A stretch of 64,000 nt of DNA, taken from the NCBI RefSeq assembly GCF_003014475.1, contig NZ_PYGJ01000004.1, forward strand, positions 225,048 through 289,047, written 5' to 3'. Below are positions 26,949 to 36,233 of this stretch, piece after piece. The position numbers and the translations under genes are program-made. This DNA comes from Shimia abyssi (lineage in GTDB: Bacteria > Pseudomonadota > Alphaproteobacteria > Rhodobacterales > Rhodobacteraceae). The notes under the pieces were generated by a model. It made no database searches and was not told the DNA's origin. It saw nothing but the letters and a program-made list of their open reading frames with translations. The first letter of the stretch is position 1. Each line of letters begins with the position of its first letter.

Positions 26949-28112
26949 ATGAGGCTGACTTGCCCGAATTGCGGAGCTCAATACGAAGTTCCGGACGATG
27001 TGATCCCGCAAGCGGGGCGCGACGTGCAATGCTCCAACTGCGGAGATACATGGTTCCAGGCTCACCCCGACGCTGAAGCGCCGGTGGAGGAAGACGCGTT
27101 TTCCTTGCCGGAAGACAAAACTGAATCCGACGCGACTGAACCAGCGGTATCTGACGATCACGATGAATTCGAAGAAGTAGAACCGCCAGAGATTTCGCTG
27201 GGCGAAGATACACCTGTGGACGAGACTTTCTTTGACACGCCTAAAGGAGACCAGCCTCCAGAGGACAGCTTTGGAGAAGAAGACACTCCTGAGGCCGAAC
27301 CGGAATCGAACTGGGGAGTCGACCCCGATGAAACGAGCGATGATGAGCCGGACGAAGCCGAAGTCGACGATAGCGACCTGGATCTCGACGATTTGGTGGC
27401 AGACACCCCGGACACGGTGATTGCGGCAGATGATGACGCAACACAACCCGACGACGACAGCGACTATTTCCACGATTACGATAAAGAATTTGGCGACGAA
27501 GAAGACGGCGTTGCCGAGGATGAGCCTTTCGAAACGCACCCACCTGCGCGCGAGCGTCAGGAATTGGATGCATCAGTAGCGGATGTGCTGCGCCAGGAAG
27601 CCGAGCATGAGGCGCGCGCGCGCTCTGCCGATGCGCTAGAGACACAGCCCGATCTGGGCCTGCGCGCCCCAGAAAATGAAACCGACAAACGGCTGAAACA
27701 GGCAAAAGCCCGTATGCGGCGCCTGCGCGGTATGCCCGATGACCCGGAGGCTCAGGAACCCACCGAGCCGCCGAAACCGGATTCGCGCCGCGATCTTTTG
27801 CCGGACATCGAAGACATCAACGCTACGTTGCGTGGTTCGGGCGATACGCTGCGCCAGTCTGATGGCGAGACCGGCGAGACGAGCGAAACAAAGCGTCGCC
27901 GTGGGTTCCGCCTTGGATTTGGGATTGCGTTGTTGCTCGCGTTGGCCGCCATCGTGACCTACAGCTCAAGCCAACAGATTGCCGAAGCCTACCCTGCTGC
28001 TGCGCCATTTGTGAATTCGTTCATTGAATCAGCCAACAATGGACGAGTCTGGCTGGACACGCAGGTGACGAACCTGTTCCTGTGGTTGGATGGAATTGCC
28101 TCTGGGGAATAA
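26949..28112 (+). CDS. Zinc-ribbon (MJ0042-type) acidic single-pass membrane protein
   Basis: 387 residues from the ATG at 26949 (GGGGGAAATC upstream). The N-terminus is a zinc ribbon with two Cys pairs, LTCPNCGAQYEVPDD and VQCSNCGDTWF (about 3-35). A long, strongly acidic, low-complexity region with many Asp/Glu follows (about 40-200). Then comes a charged segment with basic patches and a transmembrane helix GFGIALLLALAAIVTYSS (about 320-337) near the C-terminus. The rest is probably periplasmic. Such proteins are common beside ftsE in Rhodobacteraceae. Divergent from ftsEX, with 147 bp between starts. Function unknown; the ribbon may bind a protein or nucleic acid. Confidence 0.85.
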   Translation: MRLTCPNCGAQYEVPDDVIPQAGRDVQCSNCGDTWFQAHPDAEAPVEEDAFSLPEDKTESDATEPAVSDDHDEFEEVEPPEISLGEDTPVDETFFDTPKGDQPPEDSFGEEDTPEAEPESNWGVDPDETSDDEPDEAEVDDSDLDLDDLVADTPDTVIAADDDATQPDDDSDYFHDYDKEFGDEEDGVAEDEPFETHPPARERQELDASVADVLRQEAEHEARARSADALETQPDLGLRAPENETDKRLKQAKARMRRLRGMPDDPEAQEPTEPPKPDSRRDLLPDIEDINATLRGSGDTLRQSDGETGETSETKRRRGFRLGFGIALLLALAAIVTYSSSQQIAEAYPAAAPFVNSFIESANNGRVWLDTQVTNLFLWLDGIASGE

Positions 28113-28127
28113 TCCCCGAGGCGTTCG

Positions 28128-30689
28128 TCAGAACCGCTCCAACAACCGCTCGAGATAATTGCGCTCCACTTCGGGGCGCTCTGTTTCGCCTGCACGGCGC
28201 CGGATCTCGTCCAGCAAACGGCGTGCCTGACGATAGACATCCTCGCCCTGCAACAGCCCCTCTTCGGTGCCCGCGGGACCACGGTTGCCCGCACTGCGCC
28301 CCAGCGGATCCTGCGCGTCACCTTGGTTCTCCGCTGTGCCTTGTTGGCCCTGCTGCTGTTGCTGCTGTTGCGCCATCGCTTCACCCAGATTTCGCATCCC
28401 ATCGCGCAGTGCTTCCATGGCTTCGGCTTGACGATCGATCGCTTCGGCAAGGTCATCGCCGCGCAATGCTTCTTCGGCCCCTTCCATGGCCTCATCCGCG
28501 CGCCCCAGGGCTTCGCGGGCCGCGTCGCCCTCGGGTGAGCCCTGACCGGGGAGTTGTCCCATCTGACGGTTCAACTCGTCCCGCAACGCCTGTTGGCGGT
28601 CTTCGAGCGAGCCGCGACCGGGTTGTTGCCCTTCGGCGGTACCCTCTTCGCCTTCGCCAGTGCCTTGCCCGGTGCCATCATGTGCCTGACCGCGCCCGTC
28701 ACCACCGCTATAGCCTTGGTTTTCCTGAGACTGGCCGCTCTGGGCGTTCGGGTTGAACTGCTCCTGCAATTCGCGGAACGCCTCGTCCGACAGGCCCTGC
28801 TGTTCACGCAGCGTATCGGCCAATCCCTCCATAGCCTGCTCACCTGGGCTGGGCTGGCCCTCGCCCTGGGTGACCCGCATGTTTTCCATCATCTGTTGAA
28901 GTTCTTCCAGCGCCTGCTGGGCTTCGGCCATGCGGCCCTGCTCCATCAGCTCCTGAATTCGGTCCATCATGCGTTGCAGATCGTTTTGATCCATCTGCAT
29001 CGAATTTTCCGAGAGCTGCTGCTCCTCGCCGCCTTCACCCTCTTCCTGATTCCGCCGCGCCAGCTCGCGCATATAATCCTCGGTCGCCTCGCGTAGCTCC
29101 TGCATCAGCTCAGCAATCTCCGCATCGCTGGCGCCGTTTTTCATGGCCTCTGACAGCCGTTCCTGCGCACGCCGCAAACGTTCCAACGCACTGCCAAGAT
29201 CTCCGTCTTCCAGCTCCATCGCCAGATCCCAAAGGGCATCGGCAAGTTCGTCGCGCTTTTCATCACTCAGCCCATGACCAAGATGCGCCTCTAGGCGGCG
29301 TAGAATGGTCCGCATCCGCAGATAGTCTGTCTCTTTCTGAAACACCCCCTCTTCGGGGCGGTGCGACACAGCGCGTAAAATCTGTGCCACTCGCGCAGCA
29401 TTGTCGCGCGACCACAACAGATCACGGCGCATTTCGATCACGACTGCCGCCAATGGATCAAAAAACCGACGTGCAGGCAAATCCAACGGGGCGGGCGTCG
29501 CCTGCCCGGTCAGCCCGGCGTCGTCCTCTGCTTTCAGGTGCACGATCACCGGCAAATGCGCCCAAGGGTGCTTGGAGAAATCCTCGATCAACACTTCTTC
29601 AAACGCGGCGCGATCACCTGAAATCGGCAGCGGCAATTCTACTTCAATCGCCGGCCTATCTTCCGGCGTCGCACTCAGGCCATAAACCCGTTCAATAGAG
29701 GGTAAATCCAGAGTGATTAAAGCTGTACCGCCAGCAACGCCATAGTCATCTTCGGCCTTGAACGGCAATGACATCTCGCCCCTCGCAGACACATCCGCAA
29801 GCCCGCTGATAGACACGCTTGGCGCATTATCCTCGATAATCGCAATCTCCCATGCCCGCCCACCGGGCCCGACAATTTCAAGCTTGCCTGATTGCGCAAT
29901 AACAAAGTCCTGTTCGCTTTCTGCAGCACTTGGCACATCGCCAACTCGACCCGACACCGTCTCAGCCACAGTCAGCGCGCCCACTTCGCCGTAAAGGCGC
30001 AGCAATATGCGGCTCCCTTCAGGAAGTTCCAGCGATGCGCCGGTCTGATCGTTTAGATACAGCGCAGGTAATCCAGTATAGGACGGCGGTTCGATCCAGC
30101 CCTCCCATGTTGGCCCAGATGCCAGTGCGGCACCATTGCCCGGCGTCATCTCAGTGACTGACCCAACCTTAGCAAACGAGCCGAACAGTAAAGCAACCGC
30201 CAACGCCAACACCGCGAGATATCGCATTCCAAAAGGATCAAGCCTCGACACTTTCAGATCCGGCTGTACCGGGCGCGCCTGCATTGTGCGTTCTGCCATG
30301 CGCGATTGATGGGCACGCCAAAGCGCCTGACTGCCCATATCTTGGGCACCAATCGCCGGTTCATCCATCAATGCCTGAATAGGTCGCCCCGGAAGTGTCG
30401 CGTCCAATCGCGCCAATGCATCGGCGCGACTCGGTATATGTACGCGCCGCGCGCCATGGACCAAGGCCACAAGCCCGGCCCCAACGACAACAACACCACA
30501 GACCCACACCGCCTCAAGCGGCAGAGCATCCTGCGCGCCCATCATCAGGGCAGCAATCACTATAAAAATAAGTGACCAAAGCGGCCAAAAGGCTCGCGTC
30601 ACCTGCTCCGCCAAAAGGCCAGCCCGCGTCAGGCCAAGCACCCAGCCCAGCCGCTTTAATGCAGTTTCAGCCTCAGTCCGGTGTCCCAC
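28128..30689 (-). CDS. TIGR02302 / DUF4175 family large membrane protein
   Basis: 853 residues. Two transmembrane helices near the N-terminus (about 31-46 and 57-78) and one at about 152-168. A periplasmic beta-rich part of about 250 residues follows, containing GSGPTWEGWIEPPSYTGLP-like sequence. The second half is a long coiled-coil region rich in Gln, Glu and Met (ELMQELREATEDYMRELARR, AEAQQALEELQQMMENM), ending in the polar Q-run AMAQQQQQQQGQQG. This is the alphaproteobacterial TIGR02302 layout, usually next to lysA as here. Function unknown; an envelope role is likely. The Gln runs are encoded by repeated CAG/CAA codons. Confidence 0.9.
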   Translation of the reverse strand: MGHRTEAETALKRLGWVLGLTRAGLLAEQVTRAFWPLWSLIFIVIAALMMGAQDALPLEAVWVCGVVVVGAGLVALVHGARRVHIPSRADALARLDATLPGRPIQALMDEPAIGAQDMGSQALWRAHQSRMAERTMQARPVQPDLKVSRLDPFGMRYLAVLALAVALLFGSFAKVGSVTEMTPGNGAALASGPTWEGWIEPPSYTGLPALYLNDQTGASLELPEGSRILLRLYGEVGALTVAETVSGRVGDVPSAAESEQDFVIAQSGKLEIVGPGGRAWEIAIIEDNAPSVSISGLADVSARGEMSLPFKAEDDYGVAGGTALITLDLPSIERVYGLSATPEDRPAIEVELPLPISGDRAAFEEVLIEDFSKHPWAHLPVIVHLKAEDDAGLTGQATPAPLDLPARRFFDPLAAVVIEMRRDLLWSRDNAARVAQILRAVSHRPEEGVFQKETDYLRMRTILRRLEAHLGHGLSDEKRDELADALWDLAMELEDGDLGSALERLRRAQERLSEAMKNGASDAEIAELMQELREATEDYMRELARRNQEEGEGGEEQQLSENSMQMDQNDLQRMMDRIQELMEQGRMAEAQQALEELQQMMENMRVTQGEGQPSPGEQAMEGLADTLREQQGLSDEAFRELQEQFNPNAQSGQSQENQGYSGGDGRGQAHDGTGQGTGEGEEGTAEGQQPGRGSLEDRQQALRDELNRQMGQLPGQGSPEGDAAREALGRADEAMEGAEEALRGDDLAEAIDRQAEAMEALRDGMRNLGEAMAQQQQQQQGQQGTAENQGDAQDPLGRSAGNRGPAGTEEGLLQGEDVYRQARRLLDEIRRRAGETERPEVERNYLERLLERF

Positions 30690-30725
30690 GACGCTCCTAT
30701 CCGCAAGGGCTTGGGCAGCAATGCC

Positions 30726-31991
30726 CTATAACCATGTAGGGATGCTATCGCGATTTATCATCTCTTCATAGCTCGGGCGTCGGCGGATAACCGCAAATTG
30801 ATCACCATTCACCAGAACTTCGGGGATCAACGGGCGCGAATTATACTCGCTCGACATGACCGCCCCATATGCCCCCGCACTGCGAAACGCGATCAGATCC
30901 CCCGCCTTGGACGTCGCCAGCGCACGCCCTTTGGCAAATGTATCGCCACTTTCACAAACGGGGCCCACGATATCGTAACGCGCAGGCTCTTCGCCCGGTA
31001 CAGGCTCAACAACTGGCACAATATCATGATGCGCCTCGTACATGGCCGGGCGGATCAAATCGTTCATCGCACCATCCACGATCAGAAACTCGCGATCTTC
31101 GCCCTCTTTCACATAAATCACTTCGGTGACCATGATCCCGGCGTTCCCGGCAATCAGCCGCCCCGGCTCAATCTCGATTTCGCATCCCTGCGGGCCCAGA
31201 ACACGCTTGATCATCGCGCCGTATTCTACCGGCAACGGCGGCGCCGAGTTGGAACGCTCATAAGGAATGCCCAATCCACCACCCAGATCCAACCGCGTGA
31301 TTTCGTGCCCGTCCGCGCGCAACTGCTCAGTCAGCTCCGCAACCTTGTTATAGGCCAGCTCAAACGGTTCCAGCTCGGTCAATTGCGAGCCGATATGCAC
31401 GTCGATCCCGATCACCTTCAACCCTTTGAGGCTGGCGGCATGGGCGTATACGTCGCGCGCCCGGCTGATCGGAATGCCGAACTTGTTTTCGGATTTGCCG
31501 GTGGCAATTTTGGCGTGGGTCTTGGCGTCGACATCCGGGTTCACCCGAACGGTTATCGGAGCGACCTTGCCCAGCTCCAGCGCGACGGCATTAATCGCCT
31601 CCATTTCGGGTTCACTCTCGACGTTAAATTGGCGAATGCCCCCGGTCAGCGCGGCTGAAATCTCTTCCCGCGTTTTACCGACGCCGGAAAACACAATCCG
31701 TTCACCCGGCACACCGGCGGCGATCGCGCGCGCATATTCCCCGCCCGAGACAACATCCATGCCCGCACCCAACGCGGCCAGCGTCTTCAGAATTGCCTGA
31801 TTGCTCGCCGCCTTCATCGCGTAACACACCAGATGGTCGACACCCTCCAACGCCTCATCAAACAGGCGGAAATGGCGTTCCAGCGTGGCCGTTGAATAGC
31901 AATAAAACGGTGTCCCAACCGCTGCGGCAATCTCAGAGATTGGCACATCCTCGGCATACAGCGCACCGTCACGATAAAGAAAATGATCCAT
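30726..31991 (-). CDS. lysA: Diaminopimelate decarboxylase
   Basis: 421 residues from the ATG at 31991 (GGAG upstream; MDHFLYRDGALYAEDVPISE is the family start). PLP-lysine motif VCYAMKAASNQAIL (about 53-66), HIGSQLTEL (about 193), EPGRLIAGNAG (about 275) and GPVCESGDTFAKGR (Cys at about 342) complete the fold-III decarboxylase. It makes lysine from meso-DAP in the cytoplasm. It lies just after the TIGR02302 gene on the chromosome and is upstream of it in transcription. Confidence 0.97.
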   Translation of the reverse strand: MDHFLYRDGALYAEDVPISEIAAAVGTPFYCYSTATLERHFRLFDEALEGVDHLVCYAMKAASNQAILKTLAALGAGMDVVSGGEYARAIAAGVPGERIVFSGVGKTREEISAALTGGIRQFNVESEPEMEAINAVALELGKVAPITVRVNPDVDAKTHAKIATGKSENKFGIPISRARDVYAHAASLKGLKVIGIDVHIGSQLTELEPFELAYNKVAELTEQLRADGHEITRLDLGGGLGIPYERSNSAPPLPVEYGAMIKRVLGPQGCEIEIEPGRLIAGNAGIMVTEVIYVKEGEDREFLIVDGAMNDLIRPAMYEAHHDIVPVVEPVPGEEPARYDIVGPVCESGDTFAKGRALATSKAGDLIAFRSAGAYGAVMSSEYNSRPLIPEVLVNGDQFAVIRRRPSYEEMINRDSIPTWL

Positions 31992-32072
31992 GGGGCACGT
32001 CTCCTGCCTTTGCGTCCGGTCCCTCATAAACACGGACGCTGTGGCATTCAATCCACTCGAGGCAAATCCAGC

Positions 32073-32822
32073 TCAGCTCAGAACATGTTCCACAACCAAA
32101 CGCCCGTATTTCGCGTTCATATGGCTGAAATCGTCCCGCTTGTGCTCTTCATTTGCCTCTGGCGTAAACAGCACCGACCCCTGACAATAGACATGCTCGG
32201 TAAAGAAGCCGCTGTCTTCCAATGCGGCTGACGGCGGCGGCGAAAACCTAAAATTACTCTCGCCAAGCGCTGCAACCTTTTGCGTGATCAGAGTTTTTAG
32301 TTGCTTGGCCCGCACCCCAAACTCTGATCCCACCTCATGATAGCTCGAAATAAACTTTTTCGCCCTTGGGCTTTGTGTCGAAATCAACGGGCTGCCGATA
32401 TGCGTGACGGTTACGGATCGGTTCGCCTGAGCAATCTCGCGTGCAAGGTTAATCGCCCAATCTTCCTTTACGCGATGCGCGAGGATCGCATCGGCCAACC
32501 CGCTGCTGACAAATGGGACTTCGGCATTGGCCTGATAATGCGCAGACGAGAACAGCGACAATCCCGCAAGAACCACAATCTCGTCGTAGCGCCCGATGTC
32601 CAGCTCCGACATCCCGCCCGACGTCCATTGAAAATTGTTGCGCACAAATTTGCTGGACGACGTGACAACACCATTTTTTATTTCAGCGGCGCGCAACGAG
32701 TTGCGCTGGCTGCCAAAAACATCGATTTCGACATCCTTGGCGACGCAGTACTCTTGCATCTCGCCAATCGCCAGACGCACCGCGGCAACATGCGAGTTTC
32801 CGAGAAAACAAAGCCGTTTCAT
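32073..32822 (-). CDS. SGNH-like hydrolase candidate paired with a GSCFA protein
   Basis: 249 residues. The N-terminus KRLCFLGNSHVAAVRLAIG resembles block I of SGNH/GDSL enzymes, with GNSH in place of GDS. Near the C-terminus DDFSHMNAKYG supplies a DxxH pair, the usual Asp-His of the catalytic triad. The middle (SPLISTQSPRAKKFISSYHE) is unfamiliar. Its start overlaps the stop of the GSCFA-domain gene (ATGA), so they are made together. Such pairs in Roseobacters may act on acyl groups of glycans, but this is inference. No signal peptide is seen. Confidence 0.7.
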   Translation of the reverse strand: MKRLCFLGNSHVAAVRLAIGEMQEYCVAKDVEIDVFGSQRNSLRAAEIKNGVVTSSSKFVRNNFQWTSGGMSELDIGRYDEIVVLAGLSLFSSAHYQANAEVPFVSSGLADAILAHRVKEDWAINLAREIAQANRSVTVTHIGSPLISTQSPRAKKFISSYHEVGSEFGVRAKQLKTLITQKVAALGESNFRFSPPPSAALEDSGFFTEHVYCQGSVLFTPEANEEHKRDDFSHMNAKYGRLVVEHVLS

Positions 32823-33871
32823 CGTCCAAACGCCTCCAGCATCTGCTCATCACATTGCACATCATCGACGTTGCGCGCGGGTGCTGGCTCAGCTTCTGTG
32901 CCTAGCTCTGTAATTTGCGGGGGGTGCGCCGCAAAAAAGGTCTTCATGACGACGTCCACGCCTTCTTTCAAAACCGATCGCAGGTTTGGTGCAAAAAATG
33001 TTCCACGCGCTGCAGGGTTGGTGATGATCTCAAAACTGGGGAAATAATCCACTGTGTCATGACTTTCGCATAATTGCCCCGCCGCCGTGCGCAACACGGC
33101 CTTGGAATAGGTCGACGCCGCCAATACGTGCTGCCCCGTCGCCGTCGCCGTCAACGGTACAGGCGACACCGTCAACAAAAACCGCATGTCCTGGCCTCTG
33201 CGCACGGAACGCAAAAGATCCATCGCCGCCCGGAACTCGCTCACCACATCTTCAAGCGAGAAGTTCTCGAACACATACTCGTCCGCCACATCCTCCCCCG
33301 CGACAACACCCGGCGCCAGCGGGACAACACGCCCGCTCTCGCGGTGCACCCAGGCTTCGGTCAATCCCATTGTGAAGACAAATACATCCGCCGTCAGGAA
33401 CAGCTCACGCAGCCGCTCAAGATGATAGTCACGCGCCAGCACCGCCTCCTCGCGGCTCTCAAATCCAGCCGGCTCGATATTCGGGCGCATCACATCAAAG
33501 AAACGCCCGCCCTTTTCCCAGATCAGATAGGGCTCAGGGTCTTTGTCAAAGGCACTCGCGATCAATTGACGGAACTGCCGTGTGGTATACAGATTGCCAT
33601 AGCGTCCCGAATACATGCCAAAGCCAAAAGACTGATGTAGTTCCGGCGCAAGCCCCATTGGCGCGGGCTCTACATCCAACACGCTATAGCCGTTCTGGCG
33701 CATATGGCGGGCGATATGCTGCGCAAAACAACTTCCGGCAGTGCCGATTTTCCAATCGGGCTGAATGTCCCACTTTTTACGGTAGAGATCAGCAAGCGCC
33801 AGCGCACTCTTATCTGCAACACCGGTTTTCCAGAACGCCCGTTCCTCTAGATCCGAATAAAAGCTCGTCAA
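32819..33871 (-). CDS. GSCFA domain-containing protein
   Basis: 350 residues. The name-giving motif is present as KIGTAGSCFAQHIARHMRQN (about 41-60). The family's TMGLTEAWVHRESGRVVPLA follows at about 183, then LLTVSPVPLTATATGQHVL (about 251) and the downstream DYFPSFEIIT. GSCFA proteins are related to SGNH hydrolases and are probably esterases or acyltransferases of surface glycans; no activity is established. It forms an ATGA-coupled pair with the SGNH-like gene. The pair is placed between lysA and the argH cluster. Confidence 0.85.
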   Translation of the reverse strand: MTSFYSDLEERAFWKTGVADKSALALADLYRKKWDIQPDWKIGTAGSCFAQHIARHMRQNGYSVLDVEPAPMGLAPELHQSFGFGMYSGRYGNLYTTRQFRQLIASAFDKDPEPYLIWEKGGRFFDVMRPNIEPAGFESREEAVLARDYHLERLRELFLTADVFVFTMGLTEAWVHRESGRVVPLAPGVVAGEDVADEYVFENFSLEDVVSEFRAAMDLLRSVRRGQDMRFLLTVSPVPLTATATGQHVLAASTYSKAVLRTAAGQLCESHDTVDYFPSFEIITNPAARGTFFAPNLRSVLKEGVDVVMKTFFAAHPPQITELGTEAEPAPARNVDDVQCDEQMLEAFGR

Positions 33872-33998
33872 AATACCCTCAAACCCTGTGCGCAGCAGAT
33901 CATGTCTGCAAAACCCTGCTCCGGTCCTTCGCGCTCATTTTTAGGTATTTATGCCAAAGGCAGTCAGTGTTGTCACGAACCTTGACGCACCGCTTGGG

Positions 33999-34316
33999 TC
34001 ACCTGACCGGCTTAGCCCGCAAAAACAGATACAGCGGTAAACCGCAGCTGACGCCAATTAAAAACGTGGCCGGTATGGCCAACAGCGCCAGCCAATTTCG
34101 ACGCACAGCAACCTCGGCCAAAATCCACACCGACAAGGCGATCGCAGCAATCACGAGGTCCCAATACAGGCCGGTCGTCGCTTGACTAACCTTCCACTCG
34201 GCCACCAGCCGCTGCAAATCCAACCCGTTTTCAAGGATCCATGGCCCGAAATAAATCATCGGATGAACTGCACCCCAGATTGCAAGGCCTAAAAAAACAA
34301 GTCTCAGCGGGGACAT
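33999..34316 (-). CDS. DUF2834 domain-containing membrane protein
   Basis: 105 residues with three transmembrane helices (about 5-24, 51-68, 77-98). The DUF2834 pattern AIWGAVHPMIYFGPWILENG and AATTGLYWDL-like second helix (QATTGLYWDLVIAAIALSVW) is clear. Members are small inner-membrane proteins of unknown function. Single gene; its promoter probably lies in the 34317-34384 gap. Confidence 0.85.
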   Translation of the reverse strand: MSPLRLVFLGLAIWGAVHPMIYFGPWILENGLDLQRLVAEWKVSQATTGLYWDLVIAAIALSVWILAEVAVRRNWLALLAIPATFLIGVSCGLPLYLFLRAKPVR

Positions 34317-34384
34317 ACGTCACCTCCAGTCGAAATCAATCTTGAGGTTTACGCCACAGCATCGCTGTCAGATCATCGCGCGCG

Positions 34385-34585
34385 TTACCAACACCCGTGC
34401 CGATAACAGCCACCGCCCACCGAAATGCTCACCGGGCCGTTGGTCACCCCAACATGCCCTGACGTGTGCACGCCACCGGTCCCAACCCCCACGCCAACAT
34501 TCATTGTTGGCGTCCAGGGTTCACCATCCACGCCACAGGCGGCCAAGCCTGACAAACAGATCAACAAAAAACCGACTCGCAGCAT
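34385..34585 (-). CDS. Small glycine-rich lipoprotein
   Basis: 66 residues. Lipoprotein signal peptide MLRVGFLLICLSGLAACG, lipobox LAAC with Cys at residue 17. The mature part is a glycine/valine-rich low-complexity stretch (MNVGVGVGTGGVHTSGHVGV) with alternating Gly and His, and a C-terminal Cys pair in GGCYRHGCW. Function unknown. Confidence 0.75.
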   Translation of the reverse strand: MLRVGFLLICLSGLAACGVDGEPWTPTMNVGVGVGTGGVHTSGHVGVTNGPVSISVGGGCYRHGCW

Positions 34586-34677
34586 GTGTCATACCCCCGA
34601 CTAGCAGGCCCTAAGTTTAGCTCACGCCACACCGCTTTGCAAAACACAGTTTGGCACGCATTCGCGCCCAAACGCCG

Positions 34678-34824
34678 TTACCGCCGCAGAACAACACCCG
34701 TCCGAGCCTCGCCCGAGATAGTCACACCCGTTGTCGGCTCGGGCTCTGGCGCGCGCGAATGGTTCGACGGCCCTTCACAAGCTGCAATCGCTGTGAGTGC
34801 CGCCAAAATTAGGGCGGTCCTCAT
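34678..34824 (-). CDS. 48-residue lipoprotein coupled to argH
   Basis: A short gene whose ATG (34824-34822) overlaps the argH stop as ATGA. It encodes [20 protein letters not shown] and ends in [11 protein letters not shown]; the lipobox is IAAC with Cys at residue 16. Tiny lipoproteins between argH and lysA are common in alphaproteobacteria (LptM/LppL-like in position), so this is probably a real, overlooked gene. Its role is unknown; by analogy with LptM of enterobacteria an LPS-transport assembly link is possible but unproven. Confidence 0.7.
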   Translation of the reverse strand: MRTALILAALTAIAACEGPSNHSRAPEPEPTTGVTISGEARTGVVLRR

Positions 34825-36212
34825 CCGACAATCTCTCGCCAGCGTGCCGCCTGTTCGCGAACCCGGGTCGGGGCAGTTCCGCCGTAAGACATACGTGAGG
34901 CAACCGAGTTATGCACTCCAAGCACGCCGAAAACATCCGCAGTTATCGCAGAGTGGACCGACTGCATGTCCTCAAGCGTCAGATCCGGCAGGTCGCACCC
35001 GCGCTCCTCTGCCATCGCCACCAACGTGCCTGTCACATGATGTGCATCACGGAAGGGCATGTTCAATGCGCGCACCAACCAGTCAGCCAGATCAGTTGCA
35101 GTTGAAAACCCACTGCCCGCCGCCGCCTCCAAGCTGTCGCGGTTGGCGGTCATGTCCTTGACCATGCCTTCCATCGCGGCCAGCGCCAGCATCAAGTTAT
35201 CAGCAGCGTCGAACACCTGCTCCTTGTCCTCTTGCATGTCCTTGGAATAGGCCAACGGCAGCCCCTTCATTACCATCAACAATGCGGTGTTGGCGCCAAA
35301 GATACGGCCCACCTTGGCCCTGATCAATTCCGCCGCGTCGGGGTTTTTCTTTTGCGGCATGATGCTCGACCCGGTCGAGAAACGATCCGACAAGGTGACA
35401 AACCGGAATTGCGCGCTCGACCAGATCACCAATTCTTCGGCAAAACGGCTTAGGTGCATAGCGCAAATGCTGCTGGCGGCCAGAAACTCCAGCGCAAAGT
35501 CACGGTCGCTCACTGCATCCAGCGAGTTCGCGGCAGGCCGGTCAAATCCCAACGCCTCTGCGGTCATGTGCCGGTCGATTGGAAAAGAAGTCCCCGCCAG
35601 CGCAGCCGCACCCAAAGGCGATTCATTCATCCGCGCCCGCGCATCCTTGAATCGGGTCAGATCCCGTCCGAACATTTCGACATAGGCCAACATATGGTGG
35701 CCCCATGTGACAGGCTGTGCAGTTTGCAGATGGGTAAATCCGGGCATGACCCAATCCGCACCGGCTTCGGCCTGTGACAACAACGCCCTGATGAGTGCAA
35801 GTAGACCGCTTTCTGCCGCGTCCAGCTGATCACGCACCCACAATTTGAAATCCGTCGCGACCTGATCATTGCGCGACCGACCTGTATGCAACCGTCCAGC
35901 CGGTTCACCGATGATGTCCTTCAACCGCGCCTCGACATTCATGTGGATGTCTTCCAATGCGGTAGAAAACGCAAAAGTTCCTGCGTCAATTTCTGACAAG
36001 ACCGTGAGCAGACCTTCCCGAATGGCTTCAGCATCATTATCAGTCAGAATGCCTGCCTTGGCCAACATGGCCGCGTGGGCTCTGGAACCGGCGATGTCTT
36101 GTGCCGCCATCCGCTGATCGAAGCCGATCGAGGCATTGATTGCCTCCATGATCGCATCCGGTCCGGCGGCAAAGCGGCCGCCCCACATTTGGTTCGAGGT
36201 ATCTTTGGTCAT
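34821..36212 (-). CDS. argH: Argininosuccinate lyase
   Basis: 463 residues from the ATG at 36212; the family begins [18 protein letters not shown]. Fumarase/aspartase-superfamily motifs: [10 protein letters not shown] (about 86), [20 protein letters not shown] (about 106), [19 protein letters not shown] (about 154) and the signature [20 protein letters not shown] (about 279). It splits argininosuccinate into arginine and fumarate. Its start codon lies only 21 bp from the start of the divergent tlpA-like gene. Confidence 0.97.
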   Translation of the reverse strand: MTKDTSNQMWGGRFAAGPDAIMEAINASIGFDQRMAAQDIAGSRAHAAMLAKAGILTDNDAEAIREGLLTVLSEIDAGTFAFSTALEDIHMNVEARLKDIIGEPAGRLHTGRSRNDQVATDFKLWVRDQLDAAESGLLALIRALLSQAEAGADWVMPGFTHLQTAQPVTWGHHMLAYVEMFGRDLTRFKDARARMNESPLGAAALAGTSFPIDRHMTAEALGFDRPAANSLDAVSDRDFALEFLAASSICAMHLSRFAEELVIWSSAQFRFVTLSDRFSTGSSIMPQKKNPDAAELIRAKVGRIFGANTALLMVMKGLPLAYSKDMQEDKEQVFDAADNLMLALAAMEGMVKDMTANRDSLEAAAGSGFSTATDLADWLVRALNMPFRDAHHVTGTLVAMAEERGCDLPDLTLEDMQSVHSAITADVFGVLGVHNSVASRMSYGGTAPTRVREQAARWREIVG

Positions 36213-36233
36213 GAGCTGCCCTTCGGAGGGAAA

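Noticed and set aside
28082..28756. 224-residue frame antisense to the TIGR02302 gene
   Set aside because: Arg/Pro-rich, no motif, shadow of the Gln/Glu-rich coiled coil.
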